DNA from: Paraescarpia echinospica
Lineage: Eukaryota > Annelida > Polychaeta > Sabellida > Siboglinidae
Direction of reading: 5' to 3'
Assembly: GCA_020002185.1 (NCBI GenBank)
Contig: CM034536.1
Coordinates: 7,796,798-7,860,797, forward strand
Length of the DNA stretch: 64,000 nt
Shown: piece after piece, positions 1 through 10,740 of the stretch
Layout of the letters: each line of letters begins with the position of its first letter
Numbering within the stretch: position 1 is the first letter of the stretch
Notes under the pieces: generated by a model
Database searches by the model: none
What the model was told of the DNA's origin: nothing
The model's input: the letters and a program-made list of their open reading frames with translations, nothing else
Made by a program: the position numbers and the translations under genes

Positions 1-197
1 TTAATACTTTACTATTTTGTCAATCAAATTTGGCATGTGATATTATGATTATCGGGCCATATACTGCAACATATTAGTTTCAACATATGTTACTACTGTA
101 ATATTGCTTTACTCTATAATTATGAGGTTTTGTTTATTACTCAAAGTTGCCTTTAAACTATCAAAGTGGAATATGATAGTATGATTCTCAGGTGGTC
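1..197. other. AT-rich flank, nothing recognised
   Basis: AT-rich sequence with no open frame of note, no repeat unit and no RNA-like structure that I can see. Confidence 0.5.
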
Positions 198-262
198 AGA
201 TATATATATATATATATATATGATATATAATTAATTATATATATATATAATTATATATCACG
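198..262. repeat. (AT)n microsatellite, partly palindromic
   Basis: Runs of TA/AT broken by short TTAATTA cores. It abuts the truncated 3' side of the inverted LINE that follows, so the LINE boundary and any target-site duplication are lost in it. Confidence 0.8.
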
Positions 263-264
263 TC

Positions 265-2885
265 TATGACCTTTGTCTTCATGTTATGTTTAACATACTT
301 CTTTCCATCTTTGTTTGTGCGGCTGCTAGCTTGTTCTTTGCCTGGATGGTGAGTGCCCATGTTTCCGCGCCGTATGTCATCACTGGAAGTACGCTTGAGT
401 TGAACACTTGTCTCTTCAAGCAGGTTCCAAAGTTACCCTTGAAGATGTCGCGGTGTTTGGCGAATGTTATCCAGCCGGCAGTGATCCTTCTTTTAATCTC
501 CTTGTCTTGGTTTTTGTCTCTGATACTGTATCGCTGTCCCAGATAGACGTAGCTGTCAACGTTCTCTATTTGCGTCGTGTTGATATATATTGGTGTGTCA
601 TTTTCTAGCATCACTTTTGTCTTCGAGTTGTTCATCTGGAGACCTTGTTTTTCACTTTCATCAGCTAGCTCCTGCAGCATGTTTTGTAGTTCTTGCGGTT
701 TAGTAGCGTATATGAGTATGTCGTCGGCGAAACGAAGATGGCTGAGATATTCTCCGTCTATCATCAAGCCTCTGGTTTCTCAGGTCAGTCATCGGAATAT
801 GCTTTCGAGTGTTGCCGTGAACAGCTTGGGCGATATGGTGTCACCCTGTCGTACTCCTCTCTTGATGTTGATCTTGTTACTCTTTTTGTGTAGGTAGACT
901 GTCACTGAGCTGTTGGTGTAGATGTCTTTCGGGAGATCGACGTACTCATCTTCTATCCCCTGTTCTTGAAGGGAGGTCAGTGTTGCTTGAGTTTGCACCG
1001 AGTCGAAAGCCTTCTTGTAGTCGACGAAAGCGATGTAGAGCGGGATATTATATTCTCGGCACTTCTCTTTCAGTTGGTTTACGACGTGTATGTGGTCTAT
1101 CGTTGAATACCTGCTTCGGAATCCTACTTGCTCTCGTGGTTGGTTTTCATCGAGTGTCTTCTCTAGTCTATTCGTTAGTATCTTTGTGAGTAATGTGTAG
1201 ATGTTTGATAACAGACATACCGGTCTGCAGTTCTTTAAATCTTTCTTATTTCCCATTCGTCTTTCTGATAAGCATTTAGTATACAGCTTAGCCAGTGTCT
1301 TCGAGATGGTATCTTCGCCTGCTTTTAATGTTTCAATGTTTACATGGTCGTTGCCTGATGTCTTCCTATTCTTCATATCTCTTAGCGCAGCTTCCACTTC
1401 CCATGGTGTTATCTCTGGTACCTCTTTCGGGTCGGTGTGAATTATGGTTCTCTGTTCACTATCACATAGCTCGGTGTATAATTCCTCTATTCGTTCCATT
1501 ATCACATCTTGGTCTTGTATTTCTCTACCCTGCCTGTCTAGAAGTGTAATCAGTCTGTCTCGGCCTTGTGCCTGCGTTCTTCTTGCATTCTTCAGACTCT
1601 TTGATGACATAATCGTTTCTCGTATGATCCCTTGTTTGTATTTTCTGATGTCCTCCTTCGCTATCGTTTTGATGGTCTTGCATATTTCTGCGTACTCTAT
1701 TTGTTTTGTACGGTCGCCATTATCCACCATTTCTCGTCGTTTCTTCATTAGTACTCGTGTCAGTGACGATATTCTCGTCACTACATGCCTGTTGATTGCT
1801 TTGGCTACACTTGTTGCACTTAGTTGGATCATCTCAGTGATGTTTTCGCTCATGGTGTCGATGTCGTCTAGTTCCTGTAGTGTCTCGAATCGGTTTCGCA
1901 GTTCGAGTTGGAATTCAATCTTTTTTCTTCCGATTTGTGTGGTATCTACACTCGGTGGTCTCTTGTTTACCAACTTCTTCCTTTCAGCCTTGACGTCTAG
2001 TTTGATGTTGCTCATTACCAGTCTGTGGTCACTTCCAATGTTGACTTGGTTGATGACAGTTACGTCAGTGACCATGTCTGGCTTGTTTGTCAGGATGTAG
2101 TCAATTTCGTTCTTCGTTTCTCCATTTGGGGTTTTCCATGTCCATCTCCTCCCTGCTTTCTTCTGGAACATGGTATTCATGATTTTGTACTTTCTTGATG
2201 TTGCCCACTTTACCAAGGTGTCGCCTCTTTCGTTTCTCACACCTACGCCAAATTTGCCTGTTGCCGTTTCCGAAATGTTTGTTCGTTTCCCTACTTGTAC
2301 ATTATTAAAGTCTCCCACCACTATCGTGTAGTGGGTTGGTTTTTCTAAGGTCTCATCCACGTCGTTGTAGAAGTTGTTTGTGTCTTCTTCTGAGTATGAT
2401 GTTGTTGGTGCATATACGTATAATATATTCAGCTTGTAGAGCTTTGTTATGCATAGAACAAGTTCTGCTACTCTGGGGCTGATGATGTTAACCCTCACTA
2501 TATTGTCTTTCCATTTCTTGTTTATGAGAAAGCCTACTCCAGCATGGCCGTTGTTCGCTGTGGAATGGTATAGTAGATGGCCGCCTTGTAAGGTAGTGAA
2601 GCATTCCTCTCTTCTTCTGACTTCTCCGATTCCGATCACATCCCATACCAACTTGGTTTCCCTAAGTTCTTCCTCCAGTTCTTGTATCTGTTCATCTCTT
2701 AGTAGTGTTCTTGCGTTATATGTTGCTATCTTCAGTCTATTTACCGTCTCTCGGCGGCTCTTCTTGACCCAGAGATTCTTAGCACCCCCTGCACGTAGCC
2801 CTATGTGACCCGAACCACCTCCTTGGTCATAGAATCTTTTGATGCTGCTGGAGACTGGGGGCCTTGGCTTCATTGTAGTTTGCAT
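265..2885 (-). pseudogene. RTE-type LINE endonuclease-reverse transcriptase, broken
   Basis: The ATG at 2883-2885 opens a ~698-codon frame. Residues ~50-290 are an APE-type endonuclease (TYNARTL, GIGEVRR, GDFN and SDHR all present) that would nick target DNA. Residues ~470-698 are the RT fingers/palm (FVDYKKAFD, GVRQGD). Two in-frame TGA codons (789-791 and 780-782) interrupt it. The same frame then resumes with the catalytic FADD motif and runs to a TGA at 279-281. An in-frame gap of roughly 18 codons lies before GNKKDLKNCRP, judged from RTE relatives. Past 281 the bases match the 3' fragment at 3080-3356 after a further small deletion. EN plus RT in one ORF with this motif wording fits the RTE group; the exact clade is not certain. 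The element is dead. Confidence 0.9.
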
Positions 2886-3079
2886 GCTGGTGTTGTTGGC
2901 CTACCCTTCCACGCTGGCCGGTACGGGTTGGAAGGGGAGACGTAGGGTGAACAAAATTGCCCAAATTTCGACACGGCAGCCGAACCAGTACCGAACCACT
3001 GCTCAGCCGGCGCCGGCATTTGAACCCCGGTCCCTCCAGTCGAGAGTCCGGTACTCTTACCACTCGGCCACTGCGCCCC
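2886..3079 (-). other. LINE 5' UTR with tRNA-like head (Pol III box A and B)
   Basis: Read on the minus strand from 3079, the sequence opens GGGGCGCAG then TGGCCGAGTGG, which matches box A of Ser/Leu-type tRNAs. An anticodon-arm-like stretch follows, and then GGTTCAAATGC, which matches box B. The remaining ~120 bp lead directly into the LINE start codon. It could be the LINE's own internal promoter or a tRNA-derived SINE head joined to the LINE. There is no complete tRNA fold, so it is not a tRNA gene. Confidence 0.65.
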
Positions 3080-3356
3080 AACATCTGGGTAAGACAGAAA
3101 ACAAAGGCCATAGACGTGATAGAACAAATCAGAAAACAGAAGTGGACCTGGGCAGGGCACATCAGCAGACTACGAGATAACCGATGGACATCGCGTATCA
3201 CAACCTGGAGACCTGGAGAAGGGAAACGATCTAGAGGAAGACCGGCGAGACGGTGGAGAGACTAGACGAGTACTGGAAGGGCACCATTTGGCAGAGGATA
3301 GCGCAAGACAGGCAGATCCAACTACGGGATACTACGGCTGCACAATGACGATGATG
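3080..3356 (+). mobile_element. 3' end of RTE LINE in opposite orientation
   Basis: From 3080 the plus strand encodes the C-terminal tail of the same LINE: NIWVRQKTKAIDVIEQI, then KWTWAGHI, then GRPARRW. The element ends in a GATGAT repeat, a typical RTE-style tail. The fragment picks up where the inverted ORF stops, with ~20 bp shared by both (the stretch encoding KTKxIDVI). It starts directly beside the tRNA-like head of the inverted part. This matches a twin-priming (5' inversion) product, although two independent copies cannot be excluded. Confidence 0.8.
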
Positions 3357-3390
3357 ATGATATATATACATATATATATATATATATACA
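3357..3390. repeat. (TA)n microsatellite
   Basis: TATATA/CATATA run immediately after the LINE tail. Confidence 0.8.
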
Positions 3391-3955
3391 TAATATTATG
3401 TTATCACTGTCAATGGCAGTGATTACTCAATCACCTGCAGTCAATGGTGTTTAGTATGTTTTATGTGCCACCTGGCAAACCGGCCTAAACAGGATTTATT
3501 TTTTATTTTATTTTTAAGTCTCCTCCAAAATTAATTATTTCTCTCCCAAGAACATTTCATGATGTCATCGACTCTAAGCCTAGTTGACCTTTCTGTTCTT
3601 TTTTGTTATGTTCTCTGGTAGAAATCCATGCGATGTCTATCTCTAATACTCTTTGATACTAACAATTGAATTTGTAGTCTTTTGGTTAATCGTTAACATC
3701 AAGGTGTTTATCGTTACTTGTATACATTCAACTGTTCAACTGATATGTACTTATGATGTATATTGCTACATGCATCCATACTCTAGTAATATTTATGTAC
3801 TTATTTTTGAACGTTTTGTCAGTTTTGACACTTTGAAAGGTGGATCACTATAATGTACCCTAATAAATGGTTGAATCTATTAATATTAGCCGGATCCAAA
3901 CAAACAAAAAAGGCAATGTCTCAAATGAAATAAAATAGCGTACCTGATGGGGGTT
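3391..3955. other. Unassigned AT-rich spacer
   Basis: No credible coding frame, repeat or RNA seen. It contains a T-rich stretch near 3500. The 66-codon frame at 3653-3853 has no recognisable features. Confidence 0.4.
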
Positions 3956-3959
3956 TATA

Positions 3960-5487
3960 ACATTAATTTACAAACATTTTTTTCTCTTAACAAAACTAAT
4001 TATTTTATAGATAATGTAATAGCACAAAGATATATTCCACAAATAACTTAACCAACACATATAACACCTGCCACAGCTACTCTTATAGACCAAATATATT
4101 CTAATCATACTCACTCACCCCAACTATGAATCTGGGATTATCGTCACAGACAGGGCTGACCATTTTGGAATATTTTATTTAATATATGGTAAACCTGATA
4201 CACAAAACATAGCATATAAACAAATGCGCCAGTTAAACATGACCAACATTTTAAAATTTAGGAGTCTTGGCTAGGGATGACTATTCCTCTGTCTTATCTA
4301 CTGTCAATGCAAATGAAGCATATAACAACTTAACGTTAATATATAGATCACTTTAAGAACTATCCTGCCCAGTTAAAATTATCAGAATAAGTAGAAAATA
4401 TAGTAAAAGAGAGCTCTGGATAACATCTGGTATTTTAGTTTCTTCAATAAACAAACACAGATTACTCCGCAGAAAGCTAAATAAGCCCAATCCAGCGAGA
4501 GAGAATGCTTATAAAATATATTGGAGATCATTTAGTAAGATCAAAAGAGCAGCAAAAACTAAGTATTATACTGAAATAATTGAAGAACGTAAACATAGCT
4601 TCAAAGAAATATGAACCTTACCGAGGAAGGCAATATTATAACAACAACAAAAGATTTTCCAATTTCCTCAAACGTTCATTGTAAAAAGAGAAAAAGTATC
4701 TAATTCTGCTTTTATTGCTGAAGAATATAACAATTTGTTTGCTGATATACAGTGTAGGTAAATCAGTGAGTCCTCGTACAGGCTCATTTCATGCGCACCT
4801 AAAATATAACTTTCCTGTAAACTTCTTCATGCAACCTATCCATCTAAACGAAATTAAATGAGTAGTGCACAAAATAAAACTAAATGCACTGCTGGCTTTG
4901 CACTGCAAAACTTCTACAACAGATCATAGAGGAAATAGCAATTCCACTTGAGCACATCATAAATCAATCCTTTGTTACTGGTGTTGTACCTGATAATTTA
5001 AAAATCACTAAAATAATTCCATTTTATAAATCAGAACACAGTAATGTGTTTAATTAACTGCAGACTAATAAGTATTTTACCAACAGTTTCTAAAATAATG
5101 GAAACAAATAGTATGTAATAGATTAGTAATATATTTAGAGAAATATAATATACTGTATAAACATCAATATGGATTTCACTATACACCCAATGTTGCACTT
5201 ACTTAAAGACATTGCATATGCAAATGACAAAACCACCAAGCATATTACATTGGCTGTGTTTCTCGACTTACCTAAGGCATTTGATACAATTAACCATAAA
5301 AAAATTTTGTTATAAGTTAAATCATTATGGTCTCAGAGGAATACGTAATAGCTGGTTTGCCAGGTACCTCTCTAATCGTAAAACAATATATTGAAATAAA
5401 CAATTGCAAATCTCCACTGATCAATACAACACACGGAGGACCACAAAGATCCATAATAGGACCTGAGAGTTTTCTCATTTATATTAA
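3960..5487 (+). pseudogene. CR1/Jockey-type LINE, EN C-terminus to mid RT (piece 1 of 4)
   Basis: The plus-strand translation is heavily frameshifted but readable. It shows the end of an APE endonuclease (PATATLIDQIYSNH near 4070-4110, then an SDHF-like stretch near 4150) and a lysine-rich linker (near 4440-4610). RT motifs follow: QYGFHYTPNVAL (5167), FLDLPKAFDTINHK (5250-5300), HYGLRG (5325) and FLIYIN (5475). The wording is close to the better-preserved LINE at 35.5-38.9 kb. The sequence stops at the edge of a satellite array and resumes with FADDT at 9500. The 5' end is unclear and may extend left of 3960. Confidence 0.8.
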
Positions 5488-8400
5488 CATAGTGAATTCT
5501 AGTTCTCTAAACGTGTTATATTAACGACATAGTGAATTCTAGTTCTCTAAACGTATTATATTAACGACATAGTGAATTCTAGTTCTCTAAACGTGTTATC
5601 ATTTAACGACATAGTGAATTCTAGTTCTCTAAACGTGTTCTATTAACGACATAGTTAATTCTAGTTCTCTAAACGTGTTCTATTAACGACATAGTGAATT
5701 CTAGTGCTCTAAACGTGTTCTATTTACGACATAGTGAATTCTAGTTCTCTAAACGTGTTATCCTTTAACGACATAGTGAATTCTAGTTCTCTAAACGTGT
5801 TCTATTAACGACATAGTGATTTATAGTTCTCTAAACGTGTTCTATTAACGACATAGTGAATTCTAGTTCTCTAAAAGTGTTCTATTAACGACATAGTGAA
5901 TTATAGTTCTCTAAACGTGTTCTATTAACGACATAGTGAATTCTAGTTCTCTAAACGTGTTCTATTAACGACATAGTGAATTCTAGTTCTCTAAACGAGT
6001 TCTATTAACGACATAGTGAATTATAGTTCTCTAAACGTGTTCTATTAACGACATAGTGAATTCTAGTTCTCTAAACGTTATATTAACGACATAGTGAATT
6101 CTAGTTCTCTAAACGTGTTCTATTAACGACATAGTGAATTCTAGTGCTCTAAACGTGTTCTATTAACGACATAGTGAATTCTAGTTCTCTAAACGTGTTA
6201 TATTAACGACATAGTGAATTCTAGTTCTCTAAACGTGTTGTCCTTTAACGACATAGTGAATTCTAGTTCTCTAAACGTGTTCTATTAACGACATAGTGAA
6301 TTCTAGTTCTCTAAACGTTATATTAACGACATAGTGAATTATAGTTCTCTAAACGTGTTATCCTTTAACGACATAGTGAATTATAGTTCTCTAAACGTGT
6401 TATCCTTTAACGACATAGTGAATTCTAGTTCTCTAAACGTGTTATCCTTTAACGACATAGTGAATTCTAGTTCTCTAAACGTGTTATATTAACGACATAG
6501 TGAATTCTAGTTCTCTAAACGTGTTATCCTTTAACGACATAGTGAATTCTAGTTCTCTAAACGTGTTCTATTAATGACATAGTGAATTCTAGTTCTCTAA
6601 ACGTGTTATACTTTAACGACATAGTGAATTCTAGTTCTCTAAACGTGTTATACTTTAACGACATAGTGAATACTAGTTCTCTAAGCGTGTTATCCTTTAA
6701 CGACATAGTGAATTCTAGTTCTCTAAACGTGTTATCTTTTAACGACATAGTGAATTCTAGTTCTCTAAACGTGTTATCATTTAACGACATAGTGAATTCT
6801 AGTTCTCTAAACGTGTTATCATTTAACGACATAGTGAATTCTAGTTCTCTAAACGTGTTATCCTTTAACGACGTAGTGAATTCTAGTTCTCTAAACATGT
6901 TATCCTTTAACGACATAGTGAATTCTAGTTCTCTAAACGTGTTATCCTTTAACGACATAGTGAATTCTAGTTCTCTAAACGTGTTATCTTTTATCGACAT
7001 AGTGAATTCTAGTTCTCTAAACGTGTTATCCTTTAACGACATAGTGAATTCTAGTTCTCTAAACGTGTTATCCTTTAACGACATAGTGAATTCTAGTTCT
7101 CTAAACGTGTTATATTAACGACATAGTGAATTCTAGTTCTCTAAACGTGTTATCCTTTAACGACATAGTGAATTCTAGTTCTCTAAACGTGTTATCCTTT
7201 AACGACATAGTGAATTATAGTTCTCTAAACGTGTTATCCTTTAACGACATAGTAAATTTTAGTTCTATAAACGTGTTATCCTTTAACGACATAGTGAATT
7301 ATAGTTCTCTAAACGTGTTATCCTTTAACGACACAGTGAATTCTAGTTATCTAAACGTGTTATCCTTTAACGACATAGTGAATTCTAGTTCTCTAAACGT
7401 GTTATCCTTTAACGACATAGTGAATTCTAGTTCTCTAAACGTGTTCTATTAACGACATAGTGAATTCTAGTTCTCTAAACGTGTTATATTAACGACATAG
7501 TGAATTCTAGTTCTCTAAACGTGTTATCCTTTAACGACATAGTGAATTCTAGTTCTCTAAACGTGTTCTATTAACGACATAGTGAATTCTAGTTCTCTAA
7601 ACGTTATATTAACGACATAGTGAATTATAGTTCTCTAAACGTGTTATCCTTTAACGACATAGTGAATTATAGTTCTCTAAACGTGTTATCCTTTAACGAC
7701 ATAGTGAATTCTAGTTCTCTAAACGTGTTATCCTTTAACGACATAGTGAATTCTAGTTCTCTAAACGTGTTATATTAACGACATAGTGAATTCTAGTTCT
7801 CTAAACGTGTTATCCTTTAACGACATAGTGAATTCTAGTTCTCTAAACGTGTTCTATTAATGACATAGTGAATTCTAGTTCTCTAAACGTGTTATACTTT
7901 AACGACATAGTGAATTCTAGTTCTCTAAACGTGTTATACTTTAACGACATAGTGAATACTAGTTCTCTAAACGTGTTATCCTTTAACGACATAGTGAATT
8001 CTAGTTCTCTAAATGTGTTATCTTTTAATGACATAGTGAATTCTAGTTCTCTAAACGTGTTATCATTTAACGACATAGTGAATTCTAGTTCTCTAAACGT
8101 GTTATCATTTAACGACATAGTGAATTCTAGTTCTCTAAACGTGTTATCCTTTAACGACGTAGTGAATTCTAGTTCTCTAAACCTGTTATCCTTTAACGAC
8201 ATAGTGAATTCTAGTTCTCTAAACGTGTTATCCTTTAACGACATAGTGAATTCTAGTTCTCTAAACGTGTTATCTTTTATCGACATAGTGAATTCTAGTT
8301 CTCTAAGCGTGTTATCCTTTAACGACATAGTGAATTCTAGTTCTCTAAACGTGTTATCCTTTAACGACATAGTGAATTCTAGTTCTCTAAACGTGTTATA

Positions 8401-9497
8401 TTAACGACATAGTGAATTCTAGTTCTCTAAACGTGTTATCCTTTAACGACATAGTGAATTCTAGTTCTCTAAACGTGTTATCCTTTAACGACATAGTGAA
8501 TTATAGTTCTCTAAACGTGTTATCCTTTAACGACATAGTAAATTTTAGTTCTCTAAACGTGTTATCCTTTTAACGACATAGTGAATTCTAGTTCTCTAAA
8601 CGTGTTATCCTTTAACGACATAGTGAATTCTAGTTCTCTAAACGTGTTATCCTTTAACGACATAGTGAATTCTAGTTCTCTAAACGTGTTATCCTTTAAC
8701 GACATAGTGAATTCTAGTTCTCTAAACGTGTTATCCTTTAACGACATAGTGAATTCTAGTTCTCTAAACGTGTTATCCTTTAACGACATAGTGAATTATA
8801 GTTCTCTAAACGTGTTATCCTTTAACGACATAGTGAATTCTAGTTCTCTAAACGTGTTCTATTAACGACATAGTGAATTCTAGTTCTCTAAACGTGTTCT
8901 ATTAACGACATAGTGAATTCTAGTTCTCTAAACGTGTTCTATTAACGACATAGTGAATTCTAGTTCTCTAAACGTGTTCTATTAACGACATAGTGAATTC
9001 TAGTTCTCTAAACGTGTTCTATTAACGACATAGTGAATTCTAGTTCTCTAAACGTGTTCTATTAACGACATAGTGAATTCTAGTGCTCTAAACGTGTTCT
9101 ATTAACGACATAGTGAATTCTAGTGCTCTAAACGTGTTCTATTAACGACATAGTGAATTCTAGTTCTCTAAACGTGATCTATTAACGACATAGTGAATTA
9201 TAGTTCTCTAAACGTGTTCTATTAACGACATAGTGAATTCTAGTTCTCTAAACGTGTTCTATTAACGACATAGTGAATTCTAGTTATCTAAACGTGTTCT
9301 ATTAACGACATAGTGAATTCTAGTTCTCTAAACGAGTTCTATTAACGACATAGTGAATTCTAGTTCTCTAAACGTGTTCTATTAACGACATAGTGAATTC
9401 TAGTTCTCTAAACGTGTTCTATTAACGACATAGTGAATTTTAGTTCTCTAAACGTGTTATATTAACGACATAGTGAATTATAGTTCTCTAAACGTGC
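5488..9497. repeat. Satellite of 40/42-bp monomers born inside a LINE RT gene
   Basis: Roughly 98 head-to-tail monomers, almost every one with an EcoRI site (GAATTC). The core reads AACGACATAGTGAATTCTAG then TTCTCTAAACGTG. Units ending TTATCCTTT are 42 bp, units ending TTCTATT or TTATATT are 40 bp, and a few are 38 bp. In the 42-bp form the plus strand reads NDIVNSSSLNVLSF, which is the LINE's own residues between FLIYI on the left flank and ADDT on the right flank. The array is therefore a local amplification of RT codons, not an insertion. Long open frames on both strands are a by-product of the 42-bp period and are not genes. Confidence 0.95.
6190..8761. repeat. Higher-order repeat in the satellite, 2 x ~1,286 bp
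   Basis: The order of variant monomers (38-bp form, GAATTA variants, the CGACGTAG variant, TTTATCGAC, AAATTTTAG) recurs at a constant offset of 1,286 bp. For example, features at 6582 and 7250 recur at 7868 and 8536. The two copies differ by scattered single bases, so about 31 monomers were duplicated as a block. Confidence 0.85.
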
Positions 9498-9859
9498 TAT
9501 CCTTTGCAGATGATACCATCGTTTATCAATCAGGATATGATATTGAACATTTAGTTATAAATGTGAATCAAGAATTAAAACAATTATACAACTCGTTGTG
9601 TTCTAACAAATTGTGCTTGAACGTCAAAAAGGCGCAATGTTTTTTTGTCCATTAAATACAAACTACATAGGATACAATAGCATTAAAATAAATAATGAAG
9701 TCATCAACCAGGTTGGCAAGTATAAAAATAACGAATCTGTTAAATTCCTGGGATTGTACATAGATAAGCATCTAACATGGAAGGAACACATTAACATAAG
9801 TAGTTCCAAAATATCTAGAGCCGTTTTTGTATAAATAGAGTGAACTATTTCTTACCACA
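9498..9859 (+). pseudogene. LINE RT thumb region (piece 2 of 4)
   Basis: The frame picks up directly from the last satellite unit with LSFADDTIVYQSGYD, the catalytic palm motif. It runs through the RT thumb (CLNVKKAQCF, KFLGLYIDKHLTW, KISRAVF) with frameshifts near 9650 and 9835. It is cut at 9859 by the gypsy LTR and continues at 14190. The host LINE is the one starting near 3960. Confidence 0.85.
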
Positions 9860-9969
9860 TGTAGAGTATTTGTATTGTAGAGCATTATGAATGCTCCCCA
9901 TGGCTCTGGAATAAGGACAGCTCCCGGGCTGTGCTGACGTGTCAAATAAAGATGGCGTAAGACATAATA
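9860..9969 (+). repeat. 5' LTR (110 bp)
   Basis: It begins TGTAGAG and ends at GACATAATA. An AATAAA-type polyadenylation signal is contained in TCAAATAAAG. It is identical to the 3' LTR except for three substitutions. Confidence 0.92.
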
Positions 9970-9970
9970 G

Positions 9971-9988
9971 TGGCGACGAGATGGGATT
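9971..9988 (+). promoter_or_regulatory. Primer binding site for tRNA-Ser(GCU)
   Basis: TGGCGACGAGATGGGATT follows the LTR after one base. It complements CCA plus the 3' end of tRNA-Ser(GCU) except for one missing G. Confidence 0.8.
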
Positions 9989-10030
9989 AAACCAAGCTAT
10001 AAGTGAGTGAGTGAACAATTAATACACATC

Positions 10031-10740
10031 ATGGCAGCGCCAGTTGGTTGTGTGGGTGAATTTGACAATTCAAAAGAGACATGGACGGCATACGTTGAAA
10101 GGTTGGAATCGTATTTCAACGTTAATGACATTGATGAACAAAAAAGGGCGCACTTGCTAATAAGCGTCATGGGAAGCGTATGGGTTACTGAAAACGTTGA
10201 TGGCATCTATAAAACCATCAACTAAGCCATTCGCAGAATTAGTCAAAACACTTGCGGACCACCTAGATCCACAAACCACTGAAATGGGGGAACGTTTCCG
10301 ACATCAACAAGAGGGTGAAAGTATCGCCTCGTTCGTGGCTGAACTGCGGAGACTGTCGTTACATTGTGGTTATGCAGCAAACCTGACGACAGCCCTAAGA
10401 GACCAGTTTGTGCTGGGTTTGCGATCGGAATCAACACAAAAGAAGCTGGTAAAAATCAAAGACCTTAAGCCTGGAAACTGCCGTCGAAACAGCGAAGATA
10501 GACGAAACGGCTAGTCGTGACACCGAAGAACTACACAATGTCAATAGCCACGGAGAGGATAGTCCATCTGTTCACAAGCTGTATTCACGTCAGCAGCCAC
10601 GTCAGGAAAGAGAGAGAGAACAGAGAAGAAATTACACATGCTACAGATGTAACGGGCGGGGGCACAGGTCGGACGATTGTCGCTTCAGAAACGAAATCTG
10701 CCACGGCTGTGGCAAAAACATGGCCACATCAAGGCTGTGT
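10031..10740 (+). pseudogene. gag: gag of the gypsy element, frameshifted
   Basis: It starts with the ATG at 10031 (MAAPVGCVGEFDNSKETW), a capsid-like region of the Mag/K02A2.6-type gag. The frame shifts near 10190, and the capsid continues (PSTKPFAELV, GESIASFVAELRRLS, FVLGLRSE). It shifts again near 10460 into a charged linker and two zinc knuckles. The first is CYRCNGRGHRSDDC (CX2CX4HX4C, about 10639-10680). The second, starting CHGCGK, is split by a third shift near 10720. At least three frame breaks make it non-functional. The product would have packaged the element's RNA. Confidence 0.85.

Noticed and set aside
3008..3079. Functional tRNA-Ser/Leu gene (minus strand)
   Set aside because: Boxes A and B are present, but the acceptor ends do not pair and there is no terminator T-run. 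It continues into LINE sequence.
6557..8865. Long open frames on both strands across the satellite (175-178 codons)
   Set aside because: They result from a 42-bp period without stops. They break wherever a 40-bp unit occurs and have no gene context.
5488..9497. CRISPR-like array
   Set aside because: Units are contiguous with no unique spacers, there are no cas genes, and the genome is animal.
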